This document shows, one piece after another, positions 42,599 through 53,146 of a stretch of DNA of 64,000 nt. This stretch comes from Saussurea involucrata (lineage: Eukaryota; Streptophyta; Magnoliopsida; Asterales; Asteraceae), in the NCBI GenBank assembly GCA_033807775.1, contig CM066327.1, positions 76,700,795 to 76,764,794 on the forward strand, written 5' to 3'. The notes beneath the pieces were generated by a model that worked only from the letters and a program-made list of their open reading frames with translations, ran no database searches and was not told where the DNA came from. The position numbers and the translations under genes were made by a program. Position 1 is the stretch's first letter; each line of letters begins with the position of its first letter.

Positions 42599-44320
42599 AA
42601 AGCGTTGGAATTTTTTCTTAGCGTTATCTAGAAAATGTGGATTTTCAAAACCTAAACCCCATTTTTCTTTTATGGATGTATAACTCCTTGGTTTATTAAG
42701 ATAAACCGTTTGCTCTTTTTGACCTCGAACATAAAGTTTTTCTTCAAGTTCAGAAATTTTATCCGAAAAATTATCTTTTTGTTCGGTCATAAGTTTCAAA
42801 GATTCATTGTTCATTTTTATAGTGTTTTCTAATTCTTCTATTTTCTTATTAGACAAATTATTCATGTTAATCAAAATTATTTTCTCATCTTCAATATGAA
42901 TTTTAAGCGTTTTAATTAATTTTGACTGATCATGAATAATTGCTTTTTCAGATAGTCTTTTCGTTCTAAGAGATCGGATAGCAGTGACGACATTATTCAT
43001 TTGTGAAATTAGAAAGTCATAATCAAATTTAGAAGGTACCTCAGATTCATCAGTAGTGCTTTCATCATCCTCCTTCTCATCATCACTTCCGTCGTCTCCT
43101 ATAAAGCACGTATCGGTGGTTTCCTCGTTGGTGGACTCATCATCCGAGTAGTCAAAGAAATATTCTTCTTCGATGAGAAGGATATTCCCATTCTCCTTTT
43201 TCCCCACAAGCTCTAACTTCTTCTTGTAATAAGAAGAATCTCGGATAACTTTCACCCGGCAATCTTTCGCCATATGTCCCACCTTTCCACATTTGAAGCA
43301 TGTGGTAACCGCCTTCTTCTCATCATCCTTCTTTGTCTCATACTGCTTTGGAGAATCAACTTTCGGCACATACTTAGAAGTCTCACTAGGCACTTTCCTT
43401 GAACCCGATGTGAAGCGAAGATTATTGTTGCCCGACCGGTACTTTTTCTGAAAATGTTGGGTCAACAATATCATTGCTTTCTCAAATTCCTCTCCGTCAT
43501 CTTCTACATTTCCACCAAACGCATTCTCTAACAATGACTTTTCTGCAAGTTGCTTTGCTAATAAAGCAATCGGATCTTCAGTCTTACCCTTGGCCTTTCT
43601 ATTCATCTTATCCTTCTTAGCCTTTACCAAATCCTCATCAACCATAAGCAACTCATTTAATTCCTGAATCTGCATTGTGGATATACCTACATCATTCCTC
43701 AGTCTGTGACAAGTCTTGCTCCATTCAGACTGGAGTGAATTCAGAAACTTTAGATTTACTTCCAACTCGGTCTTAACAATCTTGATCTTGTACAGATCAT
43801 TAATAACTCCCCAAAATCTGTCAAAAACACTCTTCAATGACTCATTTTCCATTGCTATGAATCCCTCAAAGTTGTTCATGTATCGAGTCTGGCGTAACTG
43901 AGTAGAAACTGCTGAACCCAACATCATTTTCTCTAACTGAGCCCACATCAATGTGATATTGTTCCGGTAACAATCAATCCTATTGTAGATGTAGTTAGGT
44001 AGAGAAAGAATCAAATATGACTTAGCATATTTATCTGCTTGAAGACGACAAATTTCATCCACAGTATAATCATCTGGATTTTTTAGTTCACGAGTAGCAG
44101 GAGTCGTAGCAGTTACCGGGACCTCGATATATGGCTTGACAAATGGTCCTTCCATTAGGGACTTCATTATGTTAGCGTCGTTGCTTTGGGATTCGATGAA
44201 ATTGAAAAAACGATCACGCCATTGTGGAAATTCACGTTCAATAAGAAGCACTGGTGGTCGTGTATTTGAGCCCAAAGTCATCATGATGTCGTTTTTGAAC
44301 AACATATCTTGATTAGCCAT
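42575..44320 (-). CDS. gag: Element E gag, N-terminal and zinc-knuckle part
   Basis: I choose ATG at 44,320 (MANQDMLFKND) because the upstream extension to 44,470 is translated from the leader repeat array. The capsid-like part contains FPQWRDRFFNFIE, LMEGPFVKPY, YTVDEICRLQADKYAKSYL, LMWAQLEKMMLG and VKTELEVNLKFLNSL. The zinc knuckle CFKCGKVGHMAKDC lies at about residue 340. An acidic block and a coiled coil (LSNKKIEELENTIKMNNESL) follow. It ends at 42,575; from about 42,600 the sensible continuation lies in another frame, so a one-base loss in a T-run (or programmed shifting or a sequencing error) divides the gene. Confidence 0.88.
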   Translation of the reverse strand: MANQDMLFKNDIMMTLGSNTRPPVLLIEREFPQWRDRFFNFIESQSNDANIMKSLMEGPFVKPYIEVPVTATTPATRELKNPDDYTVDEICRLQADKYAKSYLILSLPNYIYNRIDCYRNNITLMWAQLEKMMLGSAVSTQLRQTRYMNNFEGFIAMENESLKSVFDRFWGVINDLYKIKIVKTELEVNLKFLNSLQSEWSKTCHRLRNDVGISTMQIQELNELLMVDEDLVKAKKDKMNRKAKGKTEDPIALLAKQLAEKSLLENAFGGNVEDDGEEFEKAMILLTQHFQKKYRSGNNNLRFTSGSRKVPSETSKYVPKVDSPKQYETKKDDEKKAVTTCFKCGKVGHMAKDCRVKVIRDSSYYKKKLELVGKKENGNILLIEEEYFFDYSDDESTNEETTDTCFIGDDGSDDEKEDDESTTDESEVPSKFDYDFLISQMNNVVTAIRSLRTKRLSEKAIIHDQSKLIKTLKIHIEDEKIILINMNNLSNKKIEELENTIKMNNESLKLMTEQKDNFSDKISELEEKLYVRGQKEQTVYLNKPRSYTSIKEKWGLGFENPHFLDNAKKKFQRFMNLISYI

Positions 44321-45194
44321 GGTAAACAGTATGTTTTGGGTAGAAAAAGATAGATTCGAAAAAAAAAACAGAAAAATGGCAGAAAGTCGGGTCGGATGAA
44401 CAGTAAAAAAATGACCAAGTGTCAGTTTTCGCAAGCAACAGTTGCGAAAAGTCAAAGTTTTCGCAAGCAACGGTTGCGAAAAGTTGACTTAGAAATTTTT
44501 GAAGATATCTGAGGTTTGCGTGCCTTTAGGTTGCGAAAAGTCACTGTTTGCGTGCCTTTGGGTTGCGAAAAGTCATGCGTGCCTTTGGGTTGCGAAAAGT
44601 CACTGTTTGCGTGCCTTTGAGTTGCGAAAAGTCACTGTTTGCGTGCCTTTGAGTTGCGAAAAGTAACACTTAGATTCTGATGATCTTCAAGGATGATGAA
44701 CTTGCGAAAAGTAAGATGAATATTGCGAAAAGTTCTATGAGTCTTGCGAAAACTTCAGATCTTGCGAAAAGTTCAAAAAAAACTCAAAAACGTCTGAAAT
44801 CTGAAAAATCTCAGCAAGAAATTTCACAGATAAGCTCGAAAACAATGTCTGAACACTTTATCTTTGAAAAACAACCTCTGAAAATCACTGAATCTTCGAA
44901 TTGACGATTGAACAGAACTTCGAACTACAACATTCAAACACTGACAAAAACTCAAAATTGAAGCCTCAAATCTTGAAATCAGCCTTCGAATCCTTCTTTA
45001 ATCTTGTTCCAACACAGAGGACGAATCTACTGAGCACAATCTCACAACAATTCGATCACAAACAAGGAATTTTTGAAAAAAATCTCAAGAAAACGAGATT
45101 TCTTGAAAAAATTCAAGAATTCGATCAAATTTTCTTGATGATCTTCACAAAAATTTGAGTATGATCACAAAAACACAATCTGAATCTAAGATTG
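44321..45194 (-). other. Element E 5' leader
   Basis: An 870-bp untranslated leader between primer site and gag start. It includes the TTGCGAAAA array (44,415-44,775) and an AT-rich part with many short inverted repeats. The plus-strand frame at 44,680-44,904 is only the repeat read through. Confidence 0.75.
44415..44775 (-). repeat. TTGCGAAAAGT array in the E leader
   Basis: About eleven copies of TTGCGAAAA, several paired with TTCGCAA to give hairpins. From about 44,510 to 44,665 they form five tandem units of about 35 bp with GTTTGCGTGCCTTTG. Confidence 0.9.
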
Positions 45195-45208
45195 GGCTCT
45201 GATACCAA
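45195..45208 (-). promoter_or_regulatory. Element E primer-binding site
   Basis: On the minus strand TTGGTATCAGAGCCC directly follows the 5' LTR; tRNA-iMet type. Confidence 0.9.
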
Positions 45209-45209
45209 T

Positions 45210-45415
45210 TGAAAGTGACAGGATCAATCAAAGACAGAAAGCATTTCACACAGAGAGAAATAAGAACTCTGATATCTCTCAATTAGGCAAAAGGTTTTTT
45301 AAAACAAGGAGTTCTAAGGGTATTTATACCCTAGACATAAAGTCAAAGTCAAACTAATAACTAGCTACATGCTTAAATAAATAAGACATTGATTACAATA
45401 TAATTTGCATTAACA
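45210..45415 (-). repeat. Element E 5' LTR (right)
   Basis: It is 206 bp, identical by eye to 31,583-31,788. It carries the promoter that would drive E. Confidence 0.95.
45320..45330 (-). promoter_or_regulatory. TATA box in element E 5' LTR
   Basis: On the minus strand GGTATAAATACC, nearly self-complementary. It is the only TATA-like site in the short LTR. Confidence 0.65.
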
Positions 45416-45420
45416 GTATT

Positions 45421-47838
45421 TCTCATAAATTTTCTTCAGTGAGAACACCGCAACAAAATGGAGTCGCTGAAAGAAGAAATAGAACAATTATTGAAGTTGC
45501 ACGTTCAATGCTCAGCGATTCTCACCTGCCTACTCAGTTTTGGGCAGAAGCTGTCAACACTGCTTGTTTTATGCAAAACAGGTCGCTGATAGTCAAAAGA
45601 TTCAAAAAGACAGCCTATGAACTCTTTCATGGGAGAAAGCCTTCAATCAGCTTTCTTCACATCTTTGGATGTCAGTGTTTTATACTAAACAACAGAGATG
45701 CTCTTGGAAAGTTTGATCCTAAGGCTGATGATGGAATCTTTCTTGGATACTCCTCAGTTTCCAAAGCCTTCAGAGTCTTCAATCGAAGAAGACAAACTGT
45801 AGAAGAAACTATTCACGTCACGTTTGACGAATCCCGTTCAGCGAACTCTAAACCATCCGCTGATACTGAAGAACTGAATCAATGGATGTTTTCTCATCTT
45901 GGTGATTCAGAAGATATTCCCACTTCTCATGCTCATCCAGTAGAAGATGATAGTCCTATCATTCCAAATATGCAGAATAGTGAAGTTGAAACATCATGGG
46001 TCTCAGCTGTTCCAATAAACACTATACCTAACGCTGAACCAAATGTCTCAGACATTCCATCTACTTCTCAGCAATCAGTGAATATAATGACAACTGCATC
46101 CATTCCTCTCTTGGCTGATACTCCTGACGTCGCTGGAGCTTCATCTTCAGCTCCTCCAGTTCAAGTTGAGTCTGCGTCTCACGCTCCGGCTCAGCGATGG
46201 ACTATAAATCACCCAATTGATCAAATTCTTGGTGATCCAAACGCTGGGATTCAGACTCGACGAAGTGCAGGTAATATTTGTTTATTTGTAAATTTTATTT
46301 CACTAACTGAACCAAAGAAAGTAGATGATGCCCTCAGAGATCCAAACTGGGTCAGCACCATGCAAGAAGAGCTAACTGAATTCGAAAGAAACAAAGTTTG
46401 GAAACTTGTTCGGAGACCAACTGATAAAACAGTAATAGGCACTAAATGGGTCTATCGAAATAAGTTGGACGAACATGGTACTGTAACCCGCAACAAAGCT
46501 CGACTTGTTGCTCAGGGATACAGACAAGAGGAAGGTATAGATTATGACGAAACATTTGCTCCAGTAGCAAGACTTGAATCTATTCGTCTATTCTTAGCAT
46601 ATGTTGTACACAAAAACTTCAAAGTACATCAGATAGATGTTAAGTCAGCATTTCTAAATGGAAAGCTGAATGAAGAAGTGTATGTGGAACAACCTCCAGG
46701 ATTCTCAGATTCTAAGCGTCCAGGTTATGTTTATAAACTGGATAAGGCACTTTATGGTTTGAAGCAAGCTCCTCGTGCATGGTATGACACTCTTTCTACT
46801 TATCTCCATATTGAAAAATTTGAGCGAGGTAAGAATGACAAAACTCTATTTTTTAGAAAAGTGAAAGGTCATATCATTTTAGTTCAAATATATGTTGATG
46901 ACATTATATTTGGTTCTACTAACCCTGAGCTTTGTACTCGTTTCACTGATAGAATGAAAGATGAGTATAAAATGTGCATGATGGGTGAACTAACATATTT
47001 CCTTGGTCTTCAGATTAAGCAAATTGAGAAAGGAACTTTCATAAATCAGGGAAAATATGTTAAAGATATGCTGAAGAAATTCGACTTAACTAAAAGTTCA
47101 GCTATGAAAACCCCTATGGCACCACCGCTGACACTTGATAAGGACACTAAGGGTGTTCCTGTCAATGTCACACTGTACCGTGGGATGATCGGCTCACTAT
47201 TGTATCTTACAGCTAGCCGACCTGATATTAAGTTTGCAACATGCTTGTGTGCACGATATCAAGCTGAACCTAAGATATCTCATATGAAAGTTGTAAAGCG
47301 AATCTTTCGATATCTTAAGGGTACAGCGAATCTAGGTCTTTGGTATCCCAAAGATTCAGGATTCGATCTAACTGCCTATTCATATAGTGATTATGCAGGT
47401 TGCAAAATGGATAGGAAAAGCACCACAAGAGGATGTCAGCTCCTGGGTGGAAAGCTGGTAAGTTGGACAAGTAAAAAGCAAAATTCAGTGTCCACTTCCA
47501 CAGCTGAAGCTGAATATGTAGCTGCTGGAAGTTGTTGCTCTCAAGTCTTGTGGATGAGAAATCAGCTACTAGACTATGATCTTCAGTTCTCCAAAATTCC
47601 AATCTATTGCGACAGCACAAGTGTCATCGCTATAGCAAACAATCCAGTACTACATTCAAAGACCAAACATATAGAAATCAGATATCATTTTATCAGAGAT
47701 AATGTGATGAATGGTGATATAGAACTTCATTTTATCCCAACTGATTATCAGTTAGCTGACTTATTTACCAAACCTCTTGATGAGAAAAGATTCAACTTTC
47801 TCATCAGCGAGCTTGGAATGCTGAACTTTGAAGGATAA
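45421..47838 (+). pseudogene. pol: Element C pol, second part: end of integrase, RT, RNase H
   Basis: It resumes the C pol frame after E: TPQQNGVAERRNRT carries the third integrase catalytic residue (Glu). RT blocks follow: KWVYRNKLDEHG, ARLVAQGYRQEEG, HQIDVKSAFLNG, LYGLKQAPRAWYD and the catalytic YVDDIIFG (about residue 493). RNase H shows YSDYAGC, STAEAEYVAAGSCCSQ, YCDSTSVIAI and KTKHIEIRYHF. It ends at LGMLNFEG*. The frame is fully open over 799 codons, so only the insertion of E (and the gag frameshift) disables C. It lies 980 bp upstream of the 3' ORF. Confidence 0.92.
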
Positions 47839-48820
47839 AATCTTCAGCGGTTCACATTGATCAGCGAAAGGATAAAATCAACTTGTATAACCCATTCTAT
47901 CATCTTCTCTCTAAATAAACTTGATTCACTGATATCAAGGTATGTTCTCTCTCTGACAATCGCATGAAAATGCAAGATTTCAAAACAAAATGCATCGTTG
48001 AATATCTCTTCCTTAACAGCGATATTTTGAAATTTCTTAAAACCTTCACTGAATTTTTTCATTCAGTGCTTCATGTTTTCAAAAGTATCTCTGAGTTTTT
48101 CAAAACCTCAGAGACAACCAAGAATATGAAAGGACAGTTGTGACGTCATTGCAACGGATAAAACCCCGGCACGTTTTCTCTTCCTGACACACGTTTGCAC
48201 GTCTCGTTCAAACTTCCAATCAAATGCAAACACGTGTCCGTGTCATGATGAAAATCTTTTCCCGCTCAAGATTTTCTCTTTCTAAAATCTCTATATAAAC
48301 AAATTCTTTGTTTATATTTTTCTTTTACGCGATCAATCTTCCTCCGCAAGAAAGAATTCACTGTTGCATTTGTGATTTCAAAAACTTCAAGAACTGTTCA
48401 TCATCTTCTTCATCAAACATCAAGGTTAATATGTTCTTATTTATTACCAAATGCGTATAACTTGTTTCCGATCTTCTCATTGTTTTAACAAGATCAAACA
48501 AAAGAACTTCGTAAAATGAAATCATTTTCTTTCGTGGTTTTATGAACACAACCATTTCATGGTTGTTCTTCAAGTTTAAATGCAAAATCTTAAACTTGTT
48601 CTTCATTCGTTTCCAGAATCTATTTCTTCATAGAAAACTGGAAAACAAGAAAATGGGTTTTACATTTCGTTTCAAAAATCATGAAAAAACCCTAATCTTC
48701 ATTAAGACATTTGTGTCTGAATGAAATGGATAAAATTCGAAACATCTTATTGGAAATTCTTTCCACATTAAGATTATTCTTATTTGTTAACATCTTTGGT
48801 TGAACTGTTAATACAGAGAA
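47839..48820 (+). other. Element C spacer between pol and 3' ORF
   Basis: Non-coding, AT-rich, with several TTTCATGG/CCATGAAA-like small inverted repeats. It ends in GAACTGTTAATACAG four bases before the ATG of the 3' ORF, which resembles a 3' splice site. I do not find the D/E module here. Confidence 0.6.
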
Positions 48821-49324
48821 ATGGCCTCGTCTGACATTCCTGCTACCGCTGAGAACATCTCCGCTGACTCTGAGGAAGTGGAAATCCTCAAGGCTCCTCA
48901 GGTTAAGTTCAATCTTGATCAACTAGACTGGACTAAGATAAACAACCTTTCTGCGCTTCTCGAGTTTCCTCCTCGAAAGCAAGTCACACATCTGACAGAT
49001 GCTGTGAATTTCCTGAAGAATTGCTGCATTTCAACAGCCCTGACCATTTCACCCCCTGCAAGTCAGCTGCTACTATCTCAGTTCTGGTACTCTGCCAGAC
49101 ACTCTCAGCTACCATCCGCCAAAGATCCCTCCAAAACAGTTGATTGTATCCTCTGTGATACTGAATATGGCACGCTAAAGATCACACCTGCCATCATTCG
49201 CAAAGCTCTAAACTTTCCCATCGCTACAAAGGAAAAACCTTTTGTTCCTTTCCCTGACCATAAGAAGATCGCTGACAAAGAAGCCCTTATTGCATTTTTT
49301 GATGCAATGGGCTATGTATGGTAA
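48821..49324 (+). pseudogene. Element C 3' extra ORF, first block
   Basis: The ATG at 48,821 opens a 167-codon frame: MASSDIPATAEN, then LTDAVNFLKNCCISTALTIS, LLLSQFWYSAR, TLKITPAIIRKALNFP and ALIAFFDAMGYVW. The FWYSA, ITPAIIRKAL and MGY blocks fit the plant transposon protein-like domain also seen in the E 3' ORF. It ends at an in-frame TAA (49,322-49,324) directly followed by ATG, and the domain continues behind it in the same frame. The stop is therefore probably a mutation rather than a gene boundary. Confidence 0.7.
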
Positions 49325-49662
49325 ATGGGCAGAGACAAGAAGCCTGAGAAGAAGCTAACACTGCTGAAGAAATCGAAAATGCCCAGCGAGATGAACTTCA
49401 TCTTCGCTCACCTTATCAGCTGCATGACTGCCAAGACCGGCTCTTCTGATCAAGTCGCTCAACCTCAGCAAGCTATGGGATACGCTCTGCTGAAAGGTCT
49501 ACACATTGACTGGGCATCTCTCATCTATGATGACTTGCTGCAAAGAGTAGACTCTGCCGCTGACAGGCCTACTTGGGTTCCCTACCCCCGATTCATCAGC
49601 GCTATCTTTCAATATGGCCTGAAGGACAGCTACCCGCAAGAGGGCAATCTAAAACTCTCTCT
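49325..49662 (+). pseudogene. Element C 3' extra ORF, second block
   Basis: It continues the same frame after the TAA: LLKKSKMPSEMNFIFAHLIS, CMTAKTGSSDQV, MGYALLKGLHIDWASLIYDD and YPRFISAIFQYGL. These complete the domain begun before the stop and correspond in order to the E ORF blocks around NKIPPPWYTLFFVIIRCLTA. Near 49,655-49,662, at a short CT run, the frame shifts and the sensible sequence continues in the next frame. Confidence 0.7.
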
Positions 49663-51483
49663 CAGATTGGCCCTAAGGTACTCGAATTCAACCCTGTTGA
49701 AAATGTGGTACGTCTTTCTACCCTCTTAACTCTTCTCAACCCTTCTTCTACTTCTGTGGCTTCTTCAGCGACAATACCCATCGCTGATACCCTGGCCACA
49801 AAATCCTCTCCTTCTAAGAAAAGGAAACATTCATCTACCCCACTTGATTCTAAAAGGATCAAGAAAACAAAGGAGCAACCCCAGCAATCTCATGCTGAAG
49901 ACTCCTCAGCTCTTTCTGCAGAGCTGAAGGAACGTTCAGTGGTACGCTCTGCCACACCTGAACAAGCCATCCCTTTTATCCAAACTTCAGCGTCTCTAAA
50001 CGCTGAGGTTACAAACTTGGAACCGACCCAACCTCCTTCAGTCTCTCAAAAGACTGATGAAGTGATTGTCAGCGAATCCAACGCTGAACTCATAACCCAA
50101 CCTCCACTCTTATCCTTCGCTCCTCCCTCCACTCATTTGGTCTCTACTCCAGATCTAACTGGAGCTGCCATCATTTCCTCGGAACATAAAGCTGATTCTC
50201 CAGGAATGATGAAGACAGGACCTGCAGAAAAATCCATGGGCACTTTCGAAGATGACATGGAACTTTACTCAGGAACCCGTGATTTCGATGAATTCACCAA
50301 TCCTCCTGCAGGTAAACAACAACCCATAAACACTGTGACTAAACCCCAAACTTCTGAGCTTTCCTCTGTTCACAAGTTTTTATATGTTACAGGTCCTAAT
50401 TTGGGAGATATCAACGCCTCTATGAAGTCCGTGGAGACAAAGCTGACAGGTCTCACCACTACTCTCTCCAATAACTCTACAGCTGTAACAAACGCTGGAG
50501 AGAATCTGAACAAACTGACAACGGTGGTGGAGAAGAAGGCTTCCACAGATGACATGAAGCAACTTGATAAGACTCTCAGCGACTTCGCCAAGGTGCTCGC
50601 TGATATCTACACAGACTACACCTCTCTCAAAAATTCAGTTTCATCCATGTCCAGCGAGGTAACAACGCTGAAGACATCGGTTGGAACACTAGAGGGAGAT
50701 ATGTCTGCTGTGAAGACAAATGTCAACACTCTGACGACTGACTTAAGCTCTGTAAAGACTGACGTTGGTTCGATAAAGACTATGATCGAACAGCTGCTGC
50801 ACAAGGCGAATACTCCTGCTCCTGCCCCTGTCCCTGAATCTGAACATTTTACAGCGGCAGATCGCATTGAGCTCGGGAAGATCAATCCTGCTATTTCTGG
50901 CCTTGAAGACAGATTAGCAAAGATTGAAGTTTGTGTAGGTCTCTCTGGCCAAGAAGACAGAGAACCTACCAACGCTGCTGAATCTAGCCATTCCTCCCCC
51001 AGTCATCATGAAAAAGAGGGGGAGAAGAGCGCTGAAGATCTCGCCAAGAGCGCTGAAGACCTTTCCCATGATGAATCTATCAGGGGAGAGAAGAAGCATG
51101 CTGAAGAAACCACCGCTGGACCTCATGGAGATGAAAACCCTGAGGAAACCGAGAAGCTCGCCTATGTATCTGAGGGGGAGCAACTCGAAGAAGAAGCTGA
51201 GAAAAATGAATCCGAAGCAGAAGATGATGAAGCCGTCGACATCCCTGATGATGAACCATCTTCTTCTCCAAAGAATGATGATGATGATGACGAAGATGAC
51301 GATGACTTCTTTTTCGTCAAACCTGCTCAAAAGATCAAATCTCTTAAGGGAATCTCGATAAATGAACCTTCAGGGGAGCGGACAAAGACAAAGCCCTCAG
51401 CCTCTGGAGCTGAGAAAGGCAAAGGCAAAAGCGTCGCTGAAGATGACAATCTGATGATCTTGCTTGAAAAGCCGGTTTGTCAG
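49663..51483 (+). pseudogene. Element C 3' extra ORF, third block (exon 1 of the split tail)
   Basis: The frame carries a bipartite basic NLS-like stretch (KKRKHSSTP and KRIKKTKE), Ser/Pro/Glu-rich linkers, then a long heptad-rich coiled coil of about 110 residues (LKTSVGTLEGDMSAVKTNV and similar) and an acidic tail with poly-Asp (DDDDDEDDDDFFFVKP). It ends KPVCQ at 51,483, where a canonical GTATGC donor begins; reading on gives a stop after two codons. With the intron removed the frame continues at 51,622. Confidence 0.7.
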
Positions 51484-51621
51484 GTATGCTAAACATCTCT
51501 TACTCCATCCCTCCTCTATCATACCTATCAGTTCTACTACCCAAGCCTATACACTTGAACCAATTCTCTCTATCTGATTCTACCCAAGTTCTTACTCGTA
51601 AGATCGTTGTGTTTCAGCTAG
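51484..51621 (+). other. Predicted 138-bp intron in the element C 3' ORF
   Basis: CAG|GTATGC donor, a pyrimidine-rich body and the acceptor TTTCAGCTAG. Using the second AG (51,621) keeps the frame; using the first (51,617) runs to a stop within seven codons. The intron contains an in-frame TAA, so it is not read through. Confidence 0.65.
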
Positions 51622-52872
51622 TCCTCTCCCCTGTTTGAGGATATCGCTGAAGGCTCCACAACTGCGACTTCACCAAAAATACCAGCTGCTGCTGAAGAAA
51701 TAATCCCAGTCTTAGATTTAATCTCTGAGACTGATGAACTAGAAGAACAACTACTCTCGCACAGAGGCAGACCTTCCTTAGCTCCTCAAAAGCTAAGTGA
51801 AGAGGATCAGAAAAGAAGAGAGGAGATAATAAAGCGATTCGAGGATCAGCGAATCATTCTGAGGCGTGATCAACTTCCTTCAGTTCCTCCAAAGTTCAGA
51901 ATTTCCAAAAAGGAATACACGGAACATCTCAGAGTTGAACGTCTAATGGCTGAAAGAAAAGAAGGTGAAGAAAAAGACAGAGAATACGCCATCCAGCTTT
52001 CTAAACGTTCAATAAAAGACCCCAAGCTGAAAAGAGTTCCCATTGATGTTCAATGTCAGCTCTGGGAAAACGCCAAGAAGATAACTGAAGAAAAGAGAAC
52101 TGTGTCTCAATCAACTTTAGCCTGGTGCAAAGAAAAGGTCAACTACACAGACTCTCCTACAAAAATCAACAAGGTATTCATCTCTGGAAGAACAACCCTT
52201 GTTTCAATCGCTGAAATCGAGATATTCAGAGAAGATAAGAAGTCCGAAAAATTCTATGCTGAAGCCATAACGAAGTACGGTCTCTCTGAATGGTTGGAGA
52301 TCAGGTTAGCCATCCAGAAGTCCAAGTCGAAATACAAGGAACATGTTGAAAAGCTGATCAACAAACAAATCGACTTAGTCTACTCCTGTGTGGATATTCC
52401 TCCTCCTCCTCTCGAAAGTCAGAAAAGAAAGGCCTCATCGAAGAAGAAGAAGAAATCTATATCTTCAGTTGATGGCCCTGTCATTCGAAATGAAACAGGT
52501 ATTGGTTTTTCACGTGCTGAAGTCCTTGGTCCTGATCCTGATCTTTCCATGCTTGACACATCTCTTCCTCCTGGTGAGACTTTCATCCCTGGCAAAGTCA
52601 TAAGCGAACCCTACGGGATATTTTTTCATGACTACGATGGTGGAAAGCATTTTCAACGGATCGTTGAGCTTCCAATCACTCCAATCGAACAGCTCAGAGA
52701 TCTCATCTACTGGTGTGACTTCAGAAATGACGCTCAGGCACGACATCTGAAACCCTTAATTTTTGAAGAAGCACTGATCAAAAGAAAACAAGGTGTAACC
52801 GTTCCTGACTGGATGATTCCCACCACATCAATGACCCTTGATGAACTTCTCATTAAGGAAGAACCTTTGTAA
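51622..52872 (+). CDS. Element C 3' extra ORF, C-terminal exon
   Basis: It is open from 51,622 to the stop at 52,870-52,872 (first ATG 51,946). It begins SSPLFEDIAEGS, continues with a charged helix (LSEEDQKRREEIIKRFEDQR), ITEEKRTVSQSTLAWCKE, a basic SKKKKKS patch and a C-terminal block SEPYGIFFHDYDGG with VPDWMIP. The EPYGI block is shared with the C-terminal domain of the E 3' ORF, supporting common descent. About 270 bp then lead to the polypurine tract. Function unknown. Confidence 0.68.
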   Translation, partial: SSPLFEDIAEGSTTATSPKIPAAAEEIIPVLDLISETDELEEQLLSHRGRPSLAPQKLSEEDQKRREEIIKRFEDQRIILRRDQLPSVPPKFRISKKEYTEHLRVERLMAERKEGEEKDREYAIQLSKRSIKDPKLKRVPIDVQCQLWENAKKITEEKRTVSQSTLAWCKEKVNYTDSPTKINKVFISGRTTLVSIAEIEIFREDKKSEKFYAEAITKYGLSEWLEIRLAIQKSKSKYKEHVEKLINKQIDLVYSCVDIPPPPLESQKRKASSKKKKKSISSVDGPVIRNETGIGFSRAEVLGPDPDLSMLDTSLPPGETFIPGKVISEPYGIFFHDYDGGKHFQRIVELPITPIEQLRDLIYWCDFRNDAQARHLKPLIFEEALIKRKQGVTVPDWMIPTTSMTLDELLIKEEPL

Positions 52873-53146
52873 GCTGATAGGATCGCCTCTTTCATCTATT
52901 TTATCAGTTATCCTTTTGTACTTGTAATTTATTTCGCTTGTACTTGTAATCTTTTCATTTCTCTTTGAATCCTGATTCAAAGTTTTTAAAGAAAGATTTC
53001 AGCGAATGTACTTTACTCCATCAGTACTGAAAAGATCCCAGAAAACAGTAAAAGGGACAAATATTTTATGAGTTCTTTTTATCCTTATGTTTTCATTTTA
53101 ATAGCAATTTTCTTTCTTGCTATGTCATAATCAAATAGGGGGAGAT
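52873..53146 (+). other. Element C 3' UTR and polypurine tract
   Basis: A short AT-rich stretch ending in AATAGGGGGAGAT (53,134-53,146), the plus-strand primer directly before the 3' LTR. Confidence 0.85.

Larger units (their letters stand above)
31583..45415 (-). mobile_element. Element E: young, nearly intact SIRE-like Ty1/copia element inside C
   Basis: Two 206-bp LTRs (31,583-31,788 and 45,210-45,415) look identical by eye, with the perfect TSD GTATT (31,578-31,582 and 45,416-45,420). In minus-strand order it has LTR, primer site, repeat-rich leader, gag, pol, spacer with conserved modules, a 1,270-codon extra ORF, polypurine tract, LTR. The 13.8-kb size and content fit SIRE/Maximus. The only visible lesion is a one-base frame change inside gag. 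Confidence 0.93.

Noticed and set aside
44680..44904. 74-codon plus-strand ORF with Lys/Ser repeats
   Set aside because: It is the TTGCGAAAAGT array of the E leader read on the wrong strand.
49573..49729. Two overlapping genes at the shift point of the C 3' ORF
   Set aside because: The overlap is explained by a slip in a short CT run; each frame is sensible on only one side.
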